A DNA stretch of 64,000 bases, taken from positions 1-64,000 of the forward strand of contig DYBN01000009.1 in assembly GCA_019418605.1 (NCBI GenBank), read 5' to 3'. This stretch comes from Sutterella sp. GTDB taxonomy: Bacteria; Pseudomonadota; Gammaproteobacteria; Burkholderiales; Burkholderiaceae_F. How positions within the stretch are numbered: position 1 is the stretch's first letter; the number at the start of each line of letters is the position of its first letter. This document shows, one piece after another, positions 8,394 to 18,231 of the stretch. Both the position numbers and the translations under genes were made by a program. The notes beneath the pieces were generated by a model, which saw only the letters and a list, made by a program, of their open reading frames with translations, was not told the DNA's origin and ran no database searches.

Positions 8394-8609
8394 TTGAGAT
8401 GCGACTCGAAGCTTCTGGTTGATTTGGGATTGGCGGTCAGCACAAATAAGGAAGAGAAGAAGACTGCCAAGGCGACGGGACGGAAGGCCCTCCAGGCAGC
8501 CGCCTCGGGTGAAGTGCACGCACCAAGAAAGCCGGGACGCCCCCGTGTGCGTCCGATAATATTTGGTCCTCCAAGGCCGCGTGGACGTCCTCGGAAAGTT
8601 ATCAGCTGA
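8394..8609 (+). CDS. small basic protein with AT-hook-like GRPR motifs (71 aa)
   Basis: The frame starts at TTG with no good ribosome site, in the same frame as the preceding ORF. The C-terminal third carries two AT-hook-like cores, RKPGRPRVRP and RPRGRPRKV, separated by IIFGPP. Such motifs bind the minor groove of AT-rich DNA. The middle is Lys/Ala-rich. It may be a small nucleoid-associated or regulatory protein, or the tail of a longer protein interrupted by TGA at 8382. Confidence 0.35.
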   Translation: MRCDSKLLVDLGLAVSTNKEEKKTAKATGRKALQAAASGEVHAPRKPGRPRVRPIIFGPPRPRGRPRKVIS

Positions 8610-8648
8610 CACCCTCCATAGTTCGACTAGTTGCGGTTCTTTTAGTCG

Positions 8649-8777
8649 ATGACGCTGCAGGCCGCGGATGGAGCCCCGGACAAGAAGCTCAAGCGCTGCC
8701 GCAAGGAAGCCCTCGAAGCGTTTGACGTCACGCCCTGGCTGCCGTGGAACTACAAGGCCGCAAACCCGGACGCATAG
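8649..8777 (+). pseudogene. possible gene remnant (42 codons)
   Basis: A short open frame, from MTLQAADGAPDKK to PWNYKAANPDA, ends just before a strong terminator and has no ribosome site. It reads like the C-terminal tail of a larger protein and may be the remnant of a deleted gene. I cannot name the parent. Confidence 0.25.
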
Positions 8778-8797
8778 CCGCCGGCACTGAGGCTCAC

Positions 8798-8838
8798 AAA
8801 AAAGCGAGGCTGTCCTGCACGCAGGGCCTCGCTTTTTT
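8798..8838. terminator. bidirectional rho-independent terminator
   Basis: AAAAAAGCGAGGC (8798-8810) pairs with GCCTCGCTTTTTT (8826-8838), giving a GC stem with six T residues on either strand. It sits between the plus-strand small ORFs and the 3' end of the minus-strand pentaheme cytochrome gene, and can end both. Confidence 0.88.
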
Positions 8839-8920
8839 ACGCCCTATTCTTGGGCCTGAAGGTCTATGGGCAACTTACGGACTTTGGGCTTTGCAGCATG
8901 CTCAACTGATTCCGAAAAAA

Positions 8921-10426
8921 TTACTGCTTGTCGCCTGACTGGCACATGCGCGTTCTCCAGCTTTCCATATCCTTGGGATAGGCGTGATCGTGGTCAAAGG
9001 TGCCGGCCTTTTTAGCCGCTTCCTCCCATTGCGGGAAGACGGTCCGAATCGCCTCACACTTATCTTCAATGCCTTTCTCACGGAGTTTAAGTCCGAGATA
9101 GGCTATCGCTTCGTCCTTTGTCTTGAACTCGGGCGCCACGTAATCCGCGCTGCCGTGGGTCGTCAGAATTTCCTTGAGAAGGCTTCTAGCGTTTTCGATT
9201 TTCTTTTCAGCATCGTCGAGCACTTTGAACGTTTCTTCGGGCGAATGGAAATAGGCCGCGCGTGCAACGGAATTGAATTTGAAGTAAACGCTGCGAATGT
9301 CGGCAAGAACGGTCTTCATTTCTGCTTCACTCGCGCCAACTTCCCAGGCTTTGCCTGCTTCCAAATGCGCTTTGGCCAAATTCTTCATTATGCGGACGCG
9401 CTTTTGTTCAGCCAGATTCTTTTGAGTCAGGATGAAGCTGCGCATTGACTCAGCCGTTTGTCCCTTGTGACAAACGAGGCACGTATTATCAATATTATCA
9501 ATCGGCCGCATGATTTTATGTTCGGTGTAAGACTGCCCTGCCTCAGTCTTCATCGCCGGCATGTGACAATCCGTGCATTCGACGCCACTCCTGCCGTGGT
9601 TGCCGATTTTGAAGAGCTCATAGTCGGGATGTTCTGAAAAGAGCATGGGCGTTCTTGAAATCGGATGAACCCAATCCACGAGCGGCTTTCCATCTTCAAA
9701 ATTGTTTCCGTCGTTGTAGAACGACTCCATCGCCTCAACGGAGAAGCCGTTTTTCCAGGGGCCGTTGGAAACAGTGGCCTCTCGTTTCTTGCCGTTTTGG
9801 TCGATCCAAACTTTAGTAGTCGAATAATTTTCGTAGTGGCACTGCAAGCAGAGCATCGAACGCTTTTCCCGTGCGCTTGCTTCGCTGAATGTTTTCAGAT
9901 TTGCTTTTTTCAGTTCCACATCGACCCATTGTGGAACGATACGAAGCGACATATTGTCGGGATTGTGGCAATTAATGCAACCGATCGAGTGCGGCCCGAG
10001 GTTCCCGTACTTGGTCCAGGTACTCGAAGCAAATTCGAGTTCGCCTTCTTTTTCAATCATAGCGACGCCCACGGTGCTGTGGCAAAGAAGACAGCGCGAT
10101 GTCGTCGTGTCACTATCATTGCCGGTCGGAAGGCCCGCATCGTCCGTTTCTGCGGCGTCAATCCACGCGTAATAGTGTCCGCGAAGTCCAAGAAGTGTCG
10201 GACCCGAAGGACCGCCCGTTCCGGCGCGAAGAATGACCTGCTCAGGATAGGTGGCCGTGACGTCTTCCGTTTGATCGATGGATTTGGAAGCCGTCCAGCG
10301 TTCATATTGCACCGGGAATAGAGATTTGAATTCCGAGCTATTGATCGGATTAGATACGAGCGGGGCGGCATGGGCCGCAACGGCTCCGGTAAGTAATGAC
10401 AGATAAAAGAATCGGCGCATTTTCAT
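8921..10426 (-). CDS. NrfA-like pentaheme cytochrome c (501 aa)
   Basis: A signal peptide (about residues 1-21) precedes a periplasmic c552-type cytochrome. There are five CXXCH motifs, at residues 112, 150, 193, 284 and 316, with the spacing of ammonia-forming nitrite reductase NrfA. The order and CTDCHMP at heme 4 support the family. Several active-site positions differ from E. coli NrfA as I recall it. Heme 1 is CLLCH rather than CXXCK. The segment after heme 3 is CHYENYS where E. coli has CHVEYYF, which puts Asn at the catalytic Tyr. The E. coli KAQHPE block reads FSEHPD. No nrfH lies nearby. It may be a divergent nitrite reductase or have another substrate. Confidence 0.8.
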   Translation of the reverse strand: MKMRRFFYLSLLTGAVAAHAAPLVSNPINSSEFKSLFPVQYERWTASKSIDQTEDVTATYPEQVILRAGTGGPSGPTLLGLRGHYYAWIDAAETDDAGLPTGNDSDTTTSRCLLCHSTVGVAMIEKEGELEFASSTWTKYGNLGPHSIGCINCHNPDNMSLRIVPQWVDVELKKANLKTFSEASAREKRSMLCLQCHYENYSTTKVWIDQNGKKREATVSNGPWKNGFSVEAMESFYNDGNNFEDGKPLVDWVHPISRTPMLFSEHPDYELFKIGNHGRSGVECTDCHMPAMKTEAGQSYTEHKIMRPIDNIDNTCLVCHKGQTAESMRSFILTQKNLAEQKRVRIMKNLAKAHLEAGKAWEVGASEAEMKTVLADIRSVYFKFNSVARAAYFHSPEETFKVLDDAEKKIENARSLLKEILTTHGSADYVAPEFKTKDEAIAYLGLKLREKGIEDKCEAIRTVFPQWEEAAKKAGTFDHDHAYPKDMESWRTRMCQSGDKQ

Positions 10427-10579
10427 TTCTTAGTTTCCTCGAATAAAAGGCATGGAACAGTTGCTGGTGAGGGAAGGATTAACGCTTTCTTGCGCGAACA
10501 GAGAAGCGGATGTGTCAATTCGAAATTGCTCGTAGCGGATTCTCTGACGAGGCGGCCATCGGAGATGGCCGAAACAGAG

Positions 10580-10897
10580 CTAATCCGTTGCGAGTTTCAG
10601 TATGACAATGCCGGTAACGATGCAGGCAATGCCGAGAATTCGCATGAAAGAAGCGGATTCGCCGAGGACGGCAATGCCGACGAGCGCTGCTCCTACCGCA
10701 CCAATGCCTGTCCATACCGCGTAGGCAGTGCCAAGTGGGAGCGACTTCATGCCCTGTGCGAGCACGAAAAAGCTCAAAATCATGAAGAAAACGGTGGTAA
10801 CAGAAGGCACCAACCGCGTGAAGCCGTGGCTAGATTTGAGTGCAAAAGCCCAGACGACTTCGAGAATGCCGGCGAAGAGAACGTAAACCCAAGCCAT
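10580..10897 (-). CDS. gdx: guanidinium exporter of the SMR family (Gdx/SugE, 105 aa)
   Basis: This four-helix small multidrug resistance protein closely matches SugE/Gdx. It has [13 protein letters not shown] with the essential membrane Glu, and [20 protein letters not shown] and [10 protein letters not shown] in helices 3 and 4. Gdx proteins export guanidinium in exchange for protons. The ATG at 10897 follows AGGAG; the longer in-frame start adds a non-homologous leader. A guanidine-II riboswitch directly upstream confirms the substrate and indicates translational induction by guanidine. Confidence 0.93.
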   Translation of the reverse strand: MAWVYVLFAGILEVVWAFALKSSHGFTRLVPSVTTVFFMILSFFVLAQGMKSLPLGTAYAVWTGIGAVGAALVGIAVLGESASFMRILGIACIVTGIVILKLATD

Positions 10898-10913
10898 GGA
10901 ATAACTCCTACTT

Positions 10914-10958
10914 GGGGCCGTCCCCGATGAAGAAAAGCAACTTGCAGGTCGTCCTGCA
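10914..10958 (-). promoter_or_regulatory. guanidine-II (mini-ykkC) riboswitch
   Basis: On the minus strand two hairpins with ACGR tetraloops stand in tandem: GCAGG-ACGA-CCTGC (10944-10957) and GGGG-ACGG-CCCC (10914-10925), joined by an 18-base linker. This is the defining architecture of the guanidine-II class. The ribosome site AGGAG of the exporter gene begins 4 bases after the second hairpin, so the switch most likely controls ribosome access. Confidence 0.92.
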
Positions 10959-11090
10959 GAGGGGGTTTGAGCAGAGAAAACGCTCAAAGCTCGGGAAGCT
11001 TACCACAACCTGAGTTTCCGCAGTTTTTGATTCTCGCCCCCTTCGCCTCCGTTCTCCTCTCTTTTTCCCTTGATTTTCTTGAAAAAAAAC

Positions 11091-11119
11091 TTGATTTTCT
11101 ATCCGGGCTTCTGTAAAAT
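11091..11119 (+). promoter_or_regulatory. promoter of the IS1634-like transposase gene
   Basis: TTGATT (11091-11096) and TAAAAT (11114-11119) are separated by 17 bases, a near-consensus sigma-70 promoter. A dyad, GAGAGTA ... TACTCTC, lies just downstream at 11121-11139 and could be an operator or leader hairpin. Confidence 0.55.
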
Positions 11120-11154
11120 TCGAGAGTAATAGATACTCTCTAGGTAAGTTGTTT

Positions 11155-12921
11155 ATGTACTACAAAGACCCCGTCAAGATTCCCTCGATCAAAGGCAGGA
11201 TTTCCCGTCAGACAACCAAGAGCGGCACCTACATCCACTACGTGCTCGAGCGCGTCTATGACAATCAAAAGAAGTTCACCGTTCCCAAGCGCGTGCTCAT
11301 CGGTCGGCTCCATGACGACGACAATGACCTCATGCTGCCCAATGAGCGTTTTTTTGAACTGTTCCCCAGCACTCCGCGCAAGTTGCGCGACGCGGCCGTG
11401 CGTTGCGCCAACATCCAAATCGGGCCCTACATCGTCATTGAGAAGGTGCTCCAGGAATCCGGCCTCGACAAGCTGCTTCACAAGCATTTCGGCAAGGATG
11501 CCGGCTTTCTTGCCGATTGGATCTCCTACATGATCGTGGAATCGCGCAACCAGGGACAGCACTACCCGGACTACGCCTACACACATCCGCTTTTCACCAC
11601 GGGCATGCGCCCCCTGAGCGACGCAAGCATCTCCGAGTTCTTCTCCAATGTCACCGTCGACCAAATTCGCGGCTTCCTCGATGATTGGAACGAGAAGCAG
11701 GACCACACCCAGCGCATCTACATTTCCTACGACTCGACCAACAAGAACTGTCAGGCCGGAGACGTCGATCTGCTCGAGTTCGGGAAGGCGAAGGTTGATA
11801 TCGGCGAGCGCTTCTTCAACATCGCCGTCGCCTTCGATGCCCTCAACAAGGTGCCCTTGTTTTACGAGCAGTATCCCGGCTCAATCAATGACGTCAGCCA
11901 ACTGCAGTACGTTGTTGAAAAGGCTTGGAATTTCAACTACAGGAAGATCGGCTTCATCATCGACAGGGGCTATTTCAGCCGCGCCAACATTGAGTACATG
12001 GACGAGCACGGGTATCAGTTCATCATGATGGTCAAGGGCTGCAAGCCTCTCGTGTCAGGTCTCATTGATGAGTTCAAGGGGCGCTTTGAGGACGCTCCCT
12101 CGCATGTGCTGACCAACAGCCGGCTCAGCGGAATCACCACTGAAAGACAATTGTTCCCGGGGGATGAGAAAAAGCGCTTTTTCCACTTGTATTTCAACCC
12201 TTACAAGCACGCCCAACAATGGGAGGAACTCAACCGCCAGGTCTGCAGGATGAATCAGGAAATCGCCAAGGCCGTCGGAACAAAGCTGGTTCTGGCGCCT
12301 GAGTACGAGGAGTTCTTTGAACTGTTGTACGACAAGAACGGAACCTTGCTGCACGCCGTTGTCAGGGATCAAGCCATCGGCGCCATGATGAGACGACTGG
12401 GTTACTTCTGCATCGTCACCTCTGAGAAGATGACCGCGCAAGAGGCCTACGACTTGTACACGGGGCGAGATGTCTCGGAAAAGCTTTTTGCAGCAACCAA
12501 GACCTTCCTTGGTGGCAAGAGCATGCGGGTGCACTCCGAAGAGTCTTTGACAGCAAAGGTTTTCGCCGAGTTTGTCGCGCTTGTCGTGCGCAACAGGATC
12601 TACAACCTGCTCAAGAACGAAATGCTCAAGCTGCCGGTTCGCGAGAACTACATGACTGTGCCCGCGGCCATCAAGGAGCTTGAGAAGTTTGCCGTGGTGC
12701 GTATCAATCGGACGACCTATCAGATGGACTACGGCATCACGAAGACACAGAGGATCATTCTGAGAGCCTTCGGCATCTCGGCGCAGCAGGCGGAAATGAG
12801 GGCCGCGGAACTGGCTGCCGCTCTCGCAAAGAGCGATAAGGCCCTGCTGGCCAAGGCTGCGAAGGAAGAACCGGAATCGACGGAAGACGAAGGATTTGAA
12901 GGAGCACTCTGGGCAAAATAA
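11155..12921 (+). CDS. IS1634-like (IS4 superfamily) transposase, apparently intact (588 aa)
   Basis: This is a DDE transposase. The N-terminal third has DNA-binding character. Catalytic blocks are recognisable as IYISYDSTNKN (first Asp), KIGFIIDRGYFS (second Asp) and the late Glu-containing stretch RVHSEESLTAKVFAEF. The length suits the IS1634 family. The ATG at 11155 is preferred over the TTG at 11149. I could not find convincing terminal inverted repeats, so the element's borders are not defined. The acidic C-terminus (EEPESTEDEG) is followed after 14 bases by a second, broken transposase-like frame. Confidence 0.85.
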   Translation: MYYKDPVKIPSIKGRISRQTTKSGTYIHYVLERVYDNQKKFTVPKRVLIGRLHDDDNDLMLPNERFFELFPSTPRKLRDAAVRCANIQIGPYIVIEKVLQESGLDKLLHKHFGKDAGFLADWISYMIVESRNQGQHYPDYAYTHPLFTTGMRPLSDASISEFFSNVTVDQIRGFLDDWNEKQDHTQRIYISYDSTNKNCQAGDVDLLEFGKAKVDIGERFFNIAVAFDALNKVPLFYEQYPGSINDVSQLQYVVEKAWNFNYRKIGFIIDRGYFSRANIEYMDEHGYQFIMMVKGCKPLVSGLIDEFKGRFEDAPSHVLTNSRLSGITTERQLFPGDEKKRFFHLYFNPYKHAQQWEELNRQVCRMNQEIAKAVGTKLVLAPEYEEFFELLYDKNGTLLHAVVRDQAIGAMMRRLGYFCIVTSEKMTAQEAYDLYTGRDVSEKLFAATKTFLGGKSMRVHSEESLTAKVFAEFVALVVRNRIYNLLKNEMLKLPVRENYMTVPAAIKELEKFAVVRINRTTYQMDYGITKTQRIILRAFGISAQQAEMRAAELAAALAKSDKALLAKAAKEEPESTEDEGFEGALWAK

Positions 12922-12935
12922 ATCGAGGTATCAAA

Positions 12936-13575
12936 ATGGCCGAGGGATACGAAAAGGTAAGTCGCGACATGGTGGAGGGCCTCCCCAAAGGGGCGCACGT
13001 CCAGAACGACGACAAGAGCCAGACCACTGCCGTCTACTTCCCGTACAACTTCCGCGACGCCTCCGGCGACAAGCACCAGGAGCGGGACTACCTCGGCGTC
13101 GTGCGCTTGCGAAAATGCATCCCCAACGCCTACTACCTCACCAAACGTCCGACTCGCGACAACCGACCGCCGGAGAACTGGCGCAACCTGGCGCAGCGCC
13201 AGCGCGCGCGTCAAGAAGGCCGAGGAGAAGGCGCGAATTGAAAATGAGCGCCCGGAGAAGAAGCTCGGCCTCGAGGCAGAGGGCGAGTTCTTCTGCGGCG
13301 TCGGCGCTACTGCTCTCGCAGCGAAGATCCTCTACGAATCCGGCATGGTCGAGGACATCGCCCGCGTGCTTAACCACGACATCTCGGACACAATGGGCAT
13401 TCTCAACCTCGGCATGCACGCGGCGCTCACCGCCAAGCCGACCTACATGGCCCGGCTTGAGTCCGGCATCCAGAAGTTCTTCGGCCAGGGCTGCCCTTCC
13501 TCGCAGCGCGCCTCAGAGCTCAACGGCCGCGTTCGGCTCGTCAACCTGACGGCCGCCGATCAGGCTTTACGGCGC
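12936..13575 (+). pseudogene. frameshifted, truncated transposase-like fragment
   Basis: An ATG frame from 12936 encodes MAEGYEKVSRDMVEGLPKG through NAYYLTKRPTRDNRPPENW and stops at 13241. Coding continues in the +1 frame from about 13201: VKKAEEKARIENE, FFCGVGATALAAKILYESG, DIARVLNHDISD, then GRVRLVNLTAADQ. The shift falls in a GCGCGCGCG run, a likely slippage site. The 3' end merges with the end of the aldo/keto reductase gene, so the gene is also truncated. It resembles the N-terminal part of another IS transposase; the exact family is uncertain. Confidence 0.6.
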
Positions 13576-13594
13576 CGCCCTTTCGCGGGCCGCT

Positions 13595-14743
<1,149 letters not shown>

Positions 14744-14787
14744 GATCGGAACTTCCGTAAATAGCTTGAAAAGAGGATGTCTGCGCC

Positions 14788-15558
14788 TTAGCGAACCGTG
14801 AAGCCGCCGTCGACCACGATCGGCTGGCCGGTCACGAAGCTTGCCGCGGGGCTGGCAAGCCAGAGCACGGCCTGCGCGATTTCATCGCTGCGGCCCAGGC
14901 GTCCCATCGGGATCGACTCTTCAAGGGAGCGCTTGACGGCGGGATTTCTTTCGACGAGCGCCTCGCACATGGGCGTGAGAATGACGCCGGGGCAGACGGC
15001 GTTGATGCGGATGCCCTGTTGGGCGTAGTCAAGCGCGGCCGTGCGCGTCAGGCCGATGACGGCGTGCTTGCTTGCGATGTAGGCGGCCTGTCCCGGAAAG
15101 CCCGTAATGCCGCCCTGCGACGAGGTGTTGATGATTGCGCCGCTTTTGCGCGCGGTCATGTCCTTGAGCTCTTCGCGCATGCAGTACCAGATGCCCTTGA
15201 GGTTGACGGCAATCGTCTTGTCAAAGTCCTCTTCGCTTTGTTCGCCCGCGGGAATCTGAGGGGTCTGGATGCCGGCGTTGTTAAAGCCGATGTCCACCGG
15301 CCCGAAAAGCCGGCGGGTTTCGGCAAAGAGCTGCGCGACGCTCTCGCGGCTCGAGACGTCGCACGCAAAGGCTGCCGCGCGCGCTCCGTAAAGGGCCTTG
15401 AGCTTTTGGCATTCGCTTTCAAGAAGCGAAGCCTGGTTGTCGGCCATCATGACGTTTGCACCAGCCTCGAGAAAGGCCTTGGCTCCGGCTAGCCCGATGC
15501 CGCCTGCGGCACCAGTGACGACGGCGGTTTTTCCTGAAAAATCAAACGTTGCGCTCAT
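14788..15558 (-). CDS. short-chain dehydrogenase/reductase (256 aa)
   Basis: This is a classical SDR. It has the nucleotide-binding VTGAAGGIGLAGAKAF, the NNAG motif in GFNNAGIQTP, and the catalytic Ser of NTSSQGG with Tyr and Lys in AAYIASKHA. It ends in FVTGQPIVVDGGFTVR. AAGGAG precedes the ATG at 15558. It is cytoplasmic and probably co-transcribed with the exported aldo/keto reductase. The substrate is unknown. Confidence 0.92.
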   Translation of the reverse strand: MSATFDFSGKTAVVTGAAGGIGLAGAKAFLEAGANVMMADNQASLLESECQKLKALYGARAAAFACDVSSRESVAQLFAETRRLFGPVDIGFNNAGIQTPQIPAGEQSEEDFDKTIAVNLKGIWYCMREELKDMTARKSGAIINTSSQGGITGFPGQAAYIASKHAVIGLTRTAALDYAQQGIRINAVCPGVILTPMCEALVERNPAVKRSLEESIPMGRLGRSDEIAQAVLWLASPAASFVTGQPIVVDGGFTVR

Positions 15559-15955
15559 AAATTTTCTCCTTGACGCTGATGCGGCGTACAAAATCAAACA
15601 CGTGGGGCAGACCGAGCGCCTCAAAAAGGAAGGCCGACGGAAGCGGCGGCAACTTCAAGCCTGTACTTGCGGCCTCTGAGAGAAAAACCCCGGGGGAATC
15701 GGACGTTTTGAAGAGGCCGGGCGCCGGGCGGCTTTCTTATGCTTTGCTGCAGCGGTGCGCCGGGGAGGCGGTCCTCAAGGGGGTGCTTGATGTCTGCGTG
15801 AGGAAATGATCTCAGCTTGCCCAAGGCATGTCAAAGAGTTATTTTTAATGATTTAACATGCAGGATTTGCATTTAAAAGACCGCATTCAGTTCAAGTCAG
15901 GATCCGGCAAATGCGGCCGTTCCCGGCAGGGCTTTTTCAAGAGGAGAAAGAGCTT
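15559..15955. other. intergenic region between SDR and LysR genes
   Basis: I see no credible gene. The part near 15825-15870 is AT-rich (TTATTTTTAATGATTTAACATG). It probably holds the promoter of the SDR/aldo-keto reductase pair. Confidence 0.4.
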
Positions 15956-16855
15956 TTAAGGGAAGGGGGCGTCGCCGGCCGCGCGCAGCGCAAGGCGCTC
16001 CCAGAAGTTTTCCGGCGCCCGGGCCAGTTTTCTGCCGCGGCGGCGGATGAGCACGTGGCGGGCCAGGCGCTGCGGCGCAATGGGCACGAAGCGCACGCCC
16101 TCGGTGGGGCGCGCCGTGTAGGAGCCCTCAACGCACAAAAGGGCGCCGAGCCCCTCGCGCACAAAGCAAATCGAGAGCGTCGGCAGGTTGTGGCGCATGA
16201 CGACCTTGAGTTTTTCAACGGGAACGCCAAGCCACTGCGCCACCACGTCCTGCACGATGCCGCGCCGCGGCAGGATGAGGGGCAGGGCCGCCGTCTGCTC
16301 GCAGGAGATCGATTCAAGTGCGGCTTGCGGAGAGTCGGCCTTGACGACCACGCCCCAGCGGTCGGCCACGGGAAGCGCAATGCTTTCGTACTTTGCCGTT
16401 TCAATGGGCTCGAGCACGACGCCCATGTCGATGCGGTCGGCGTCAAGCGCAAGGCGAATGTCGTCGCCGTCGGCCGAGTAAAGCTCAAACTGAACGTGCG
16501 GCAGGCGGCTTCGGGCGTCTCGAAGGGCTTCGAGCACGAAGCCGATGGCAGAGGACTCCACGCAGCCAAGCCGCACGCTGCCCGCGAGGTTTTCTCCCGC
16601 GGCCGAAATGTCGGCCATCGTGCGCTCGACGATTTCGATGATCTCGCCTGCGCGCGCCTGCATCAGGACGCCCGCGTCGGTCAATTCGAGAGTGCGCCGG
16701 GAGCTGCGCATAAAGAGCGCGGCGCCGACTTCAGCCTCAAGATCCTGAATCTTGCGGCTTAAGGCGGGCTGTGAGAGGTGAATCATCTCCGCAGCCTTTG
16801 TGATGCTGCCGCAGCGGCAGACGGCAAGAAAGGCCTTCAGTGTCCGAACGTTCAT
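15956..16855 (-). CDS. LysR-family transcriptional regulator (299 aa)
   Basis: The N-terminal helix-turn-helix reads MNVRTLKAFLAVCRCGSITK and AAEMIHLSQPALSRKIQDLE, followed by a standard effector domain. It is divergent from the exported alpha/beta hydrolase at 17134, its most likely target, and lies downstream of the SDR/aldo-keto reductase pair. A perfect 8-bp dyad stands 20-46 bases before its start and could mediate autoregulation. Confidence 0.92.
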   Translation of the reverse strand: MNVRTLKAFLAVCRCGSITKAAEMIHLSQPALSRKIQDLEAEVGAALFMRSSRRTLELTDAGVLMQARAGEIIEIVERTMADISAAGENLAGSVRLGCVESSAIGFVLEALRDARSRLPHVQFELYSADGDDIRLALDADRIDMGVVLEPIETAKYESIALPVADRWGVVVKADSPQAALESISCEQTAALPLILPRRGIVQDVVAQWLGVPVEKLKVVMRHNLPTLSICFVREGLGALLCVEGSYTARPTEGVRFVPIAPQRLARHVLIRRRGRKLARAPENFWERLALRAAGDAPFP

Positions 16856-16874
16856 GCTGAGATCAAGGAGTACG

Positions 16875-16901
16875 AAAGAAGTTTGATCAGACGACTTCTT
16901 T
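16875..16901. promoter_or_regulatory. candidate LysR operator (8-bp dyad)
   Basis: AAAGAAGT and ACTTCTTT form a perfect inverted repeat with an 11-base spacer that itself contains TGATCA. It lies in the divergent promoter region between lysR and the hydrolase gene. The function is inferred from position and symmetry. Confidence 0.5.
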
Positions 16902-17133
16902 TTATATCACGGTCGGCCCGGGCGGGGCTCCATGCTTTAGAGGCATGTTAAGCCTGCACTCAAAGGTATTTGTTGTTTGTCAACTTCCTTCGTAGACTCT
17001 TTCTCAAAGGGTGCGCGGCAACCGGCCTTGAAGCGGGGCGACAATCGAGGCGCTTTCCTCAAGAGCTCGTTGTGCAGTTCTGCCTGTTGCCGGCGCGCAC
17101 GGATTTCACGACACAACTCTGGGAAACCAACGC

Positions 17134-18216
17134 ATGAACAAGACCATTGCAGCTGCCGCGGCTGGCGCCGTGCTGGGGCTTTCCGGCGCCGCGGCGCAAG
17201 CCTATGACGTCGTCAAGGCCTCCATCCCCGACGAATCTCCCGTCGTCGTCCAAAAGCTCGAGCTCACCGACGAGTGGGACAAGGTTTTTGCCAAAAGTGA
17301 GAAGGTGCGCCACAGCAAGGTGACCTTTGCCAACCGCTACGGCGTGACGCTTGCGGCCGATCTCTATGTGCCCGCAAATGCAAAGGGGAAGCTTCCAGCC
17401 ATTGCCGTTTCCGGTCCCTTCGGCGCGGTCAAGGAGCAGGCTTCGGGCCTTTACGCGCAGACGCTTGCCGAGCGCGGGTTTCTTGCCATCGCCTTTGACC
17501 CGTCCTTTACGGGCGAAAGCGGAGGATCTCCGCGAGGCGTCGCCTCGCCCGACATCAACACCGAGGACTTTTCGGCCGCCGTCGACTACCTCTCCAACCG
17601 AGAGGACGTTGACGCGGACAAAATCGGCATTCTCGGCATCTGCGGCTGGGGCGGCATGGCGATCAACGCCGCGGCCAACGACACCCGCATCAAGGCGACC
17701 GTGGCCTCGACCATGTACGACATGAGCCGCGTCACCTCGCGCGGATATTTCGACGCCATGACGCCCGAGGAGCGCTACAAGCTGCGGGAAGCCTTGAGCG
17801 CACAGCGCACCGAGGACTACAACCGCGGCTCCTATCGGCAGGCGGGCGGCGTGCCCGATGAGCTCCCGGCCGGCGCACCGCAGTTTCTGCGCGACTATTT
17901 CGACTACTACAAGACCACGCGCGGCTACCACAAGCGCTCGCTCAACTCCAACCAGGGCTGGAACACCACATCCGCTCTCTCGTTCATGAACATGCCGCTT
18001 TTGTCCTACGCGGGCGAAATCCGCAGCGCCGTGTTCGTGATACACGGTGAGAAGGCGCACTCGCGCTACTTTGGCGAAGACGCCTTCAAGATGCTCAAGG
18101 GCGACAACAAAAAGCGCCTCATTGTTCCCGGCGCAAGCCACACCGACCTCTACGATCAGATGGACGTCATTCCTTTTGATCAGATCGAAGAGTTTTACCG
18201 CACCTATCTGAAATAG
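17134..18216 (+). CDS. exported alpha/beta hydrolase with Cys nucleophile motif (360 aa)
   Basis: A signal peptide (about residues 1-23, AAAQA) precedes an alpha/beta hydrolase fold. The nucleophile elbow reads GILGICGWGGMA, so the usual Ser is Cys, as in dienelactone hydrolases and YcjY-like proteins. FDPSFTGESGG forms the oxyanion region, and ASHTDLYD supplies the catalytic His; the Asp is probably in a loop near FVIHGEKAHSRYFGED. It is predicted periplasmic. It is divergent from a LysR regulator. The substrate is unknown. Confidence 0.85.
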   Translation: MNKTIAAAAAGAVLGLSGAAAQAYDVVKASIPDESPVVVQKLELTDEWDKVFAKSEKVRHSKVTFANRYGVTLAADLYVPANAKGKLPAIAVSGPFGAVKEQASGLYAQTLAERGFLAIAFDPSFTGESGGSPRGVASPDINTEDFSAAVDYLSNREDVDADKIGILGICGWGGMAINAAANDTRIKATVASTMYDMSRVTSRGYFDAMTPEERYKLREALSAQRTEDYNRGSYRQAGGVPDELPAGAPQFLRDYFDYYKTTRGYHKRSLNSNQGWNTTSALSFMNMPLLSYAGEIRSAVFVIHGEKAHSRYFGEDAFKMLKGDNKKRLIVPGASHTDLYDQMDVIPFDQIEEFYRTYLK

Positions 18217-18231
18217 GCGAGGCAAGCCGCG

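Noticed and set aside
11000..12950. Terminal inverted repeats of the IS1634-like element
   Set aside because: I compared both flanks and found only a direct repeat TTGATTTTCT (near 11070 and 11091) upstream; no matching end was seen, so element borders are not annotated.
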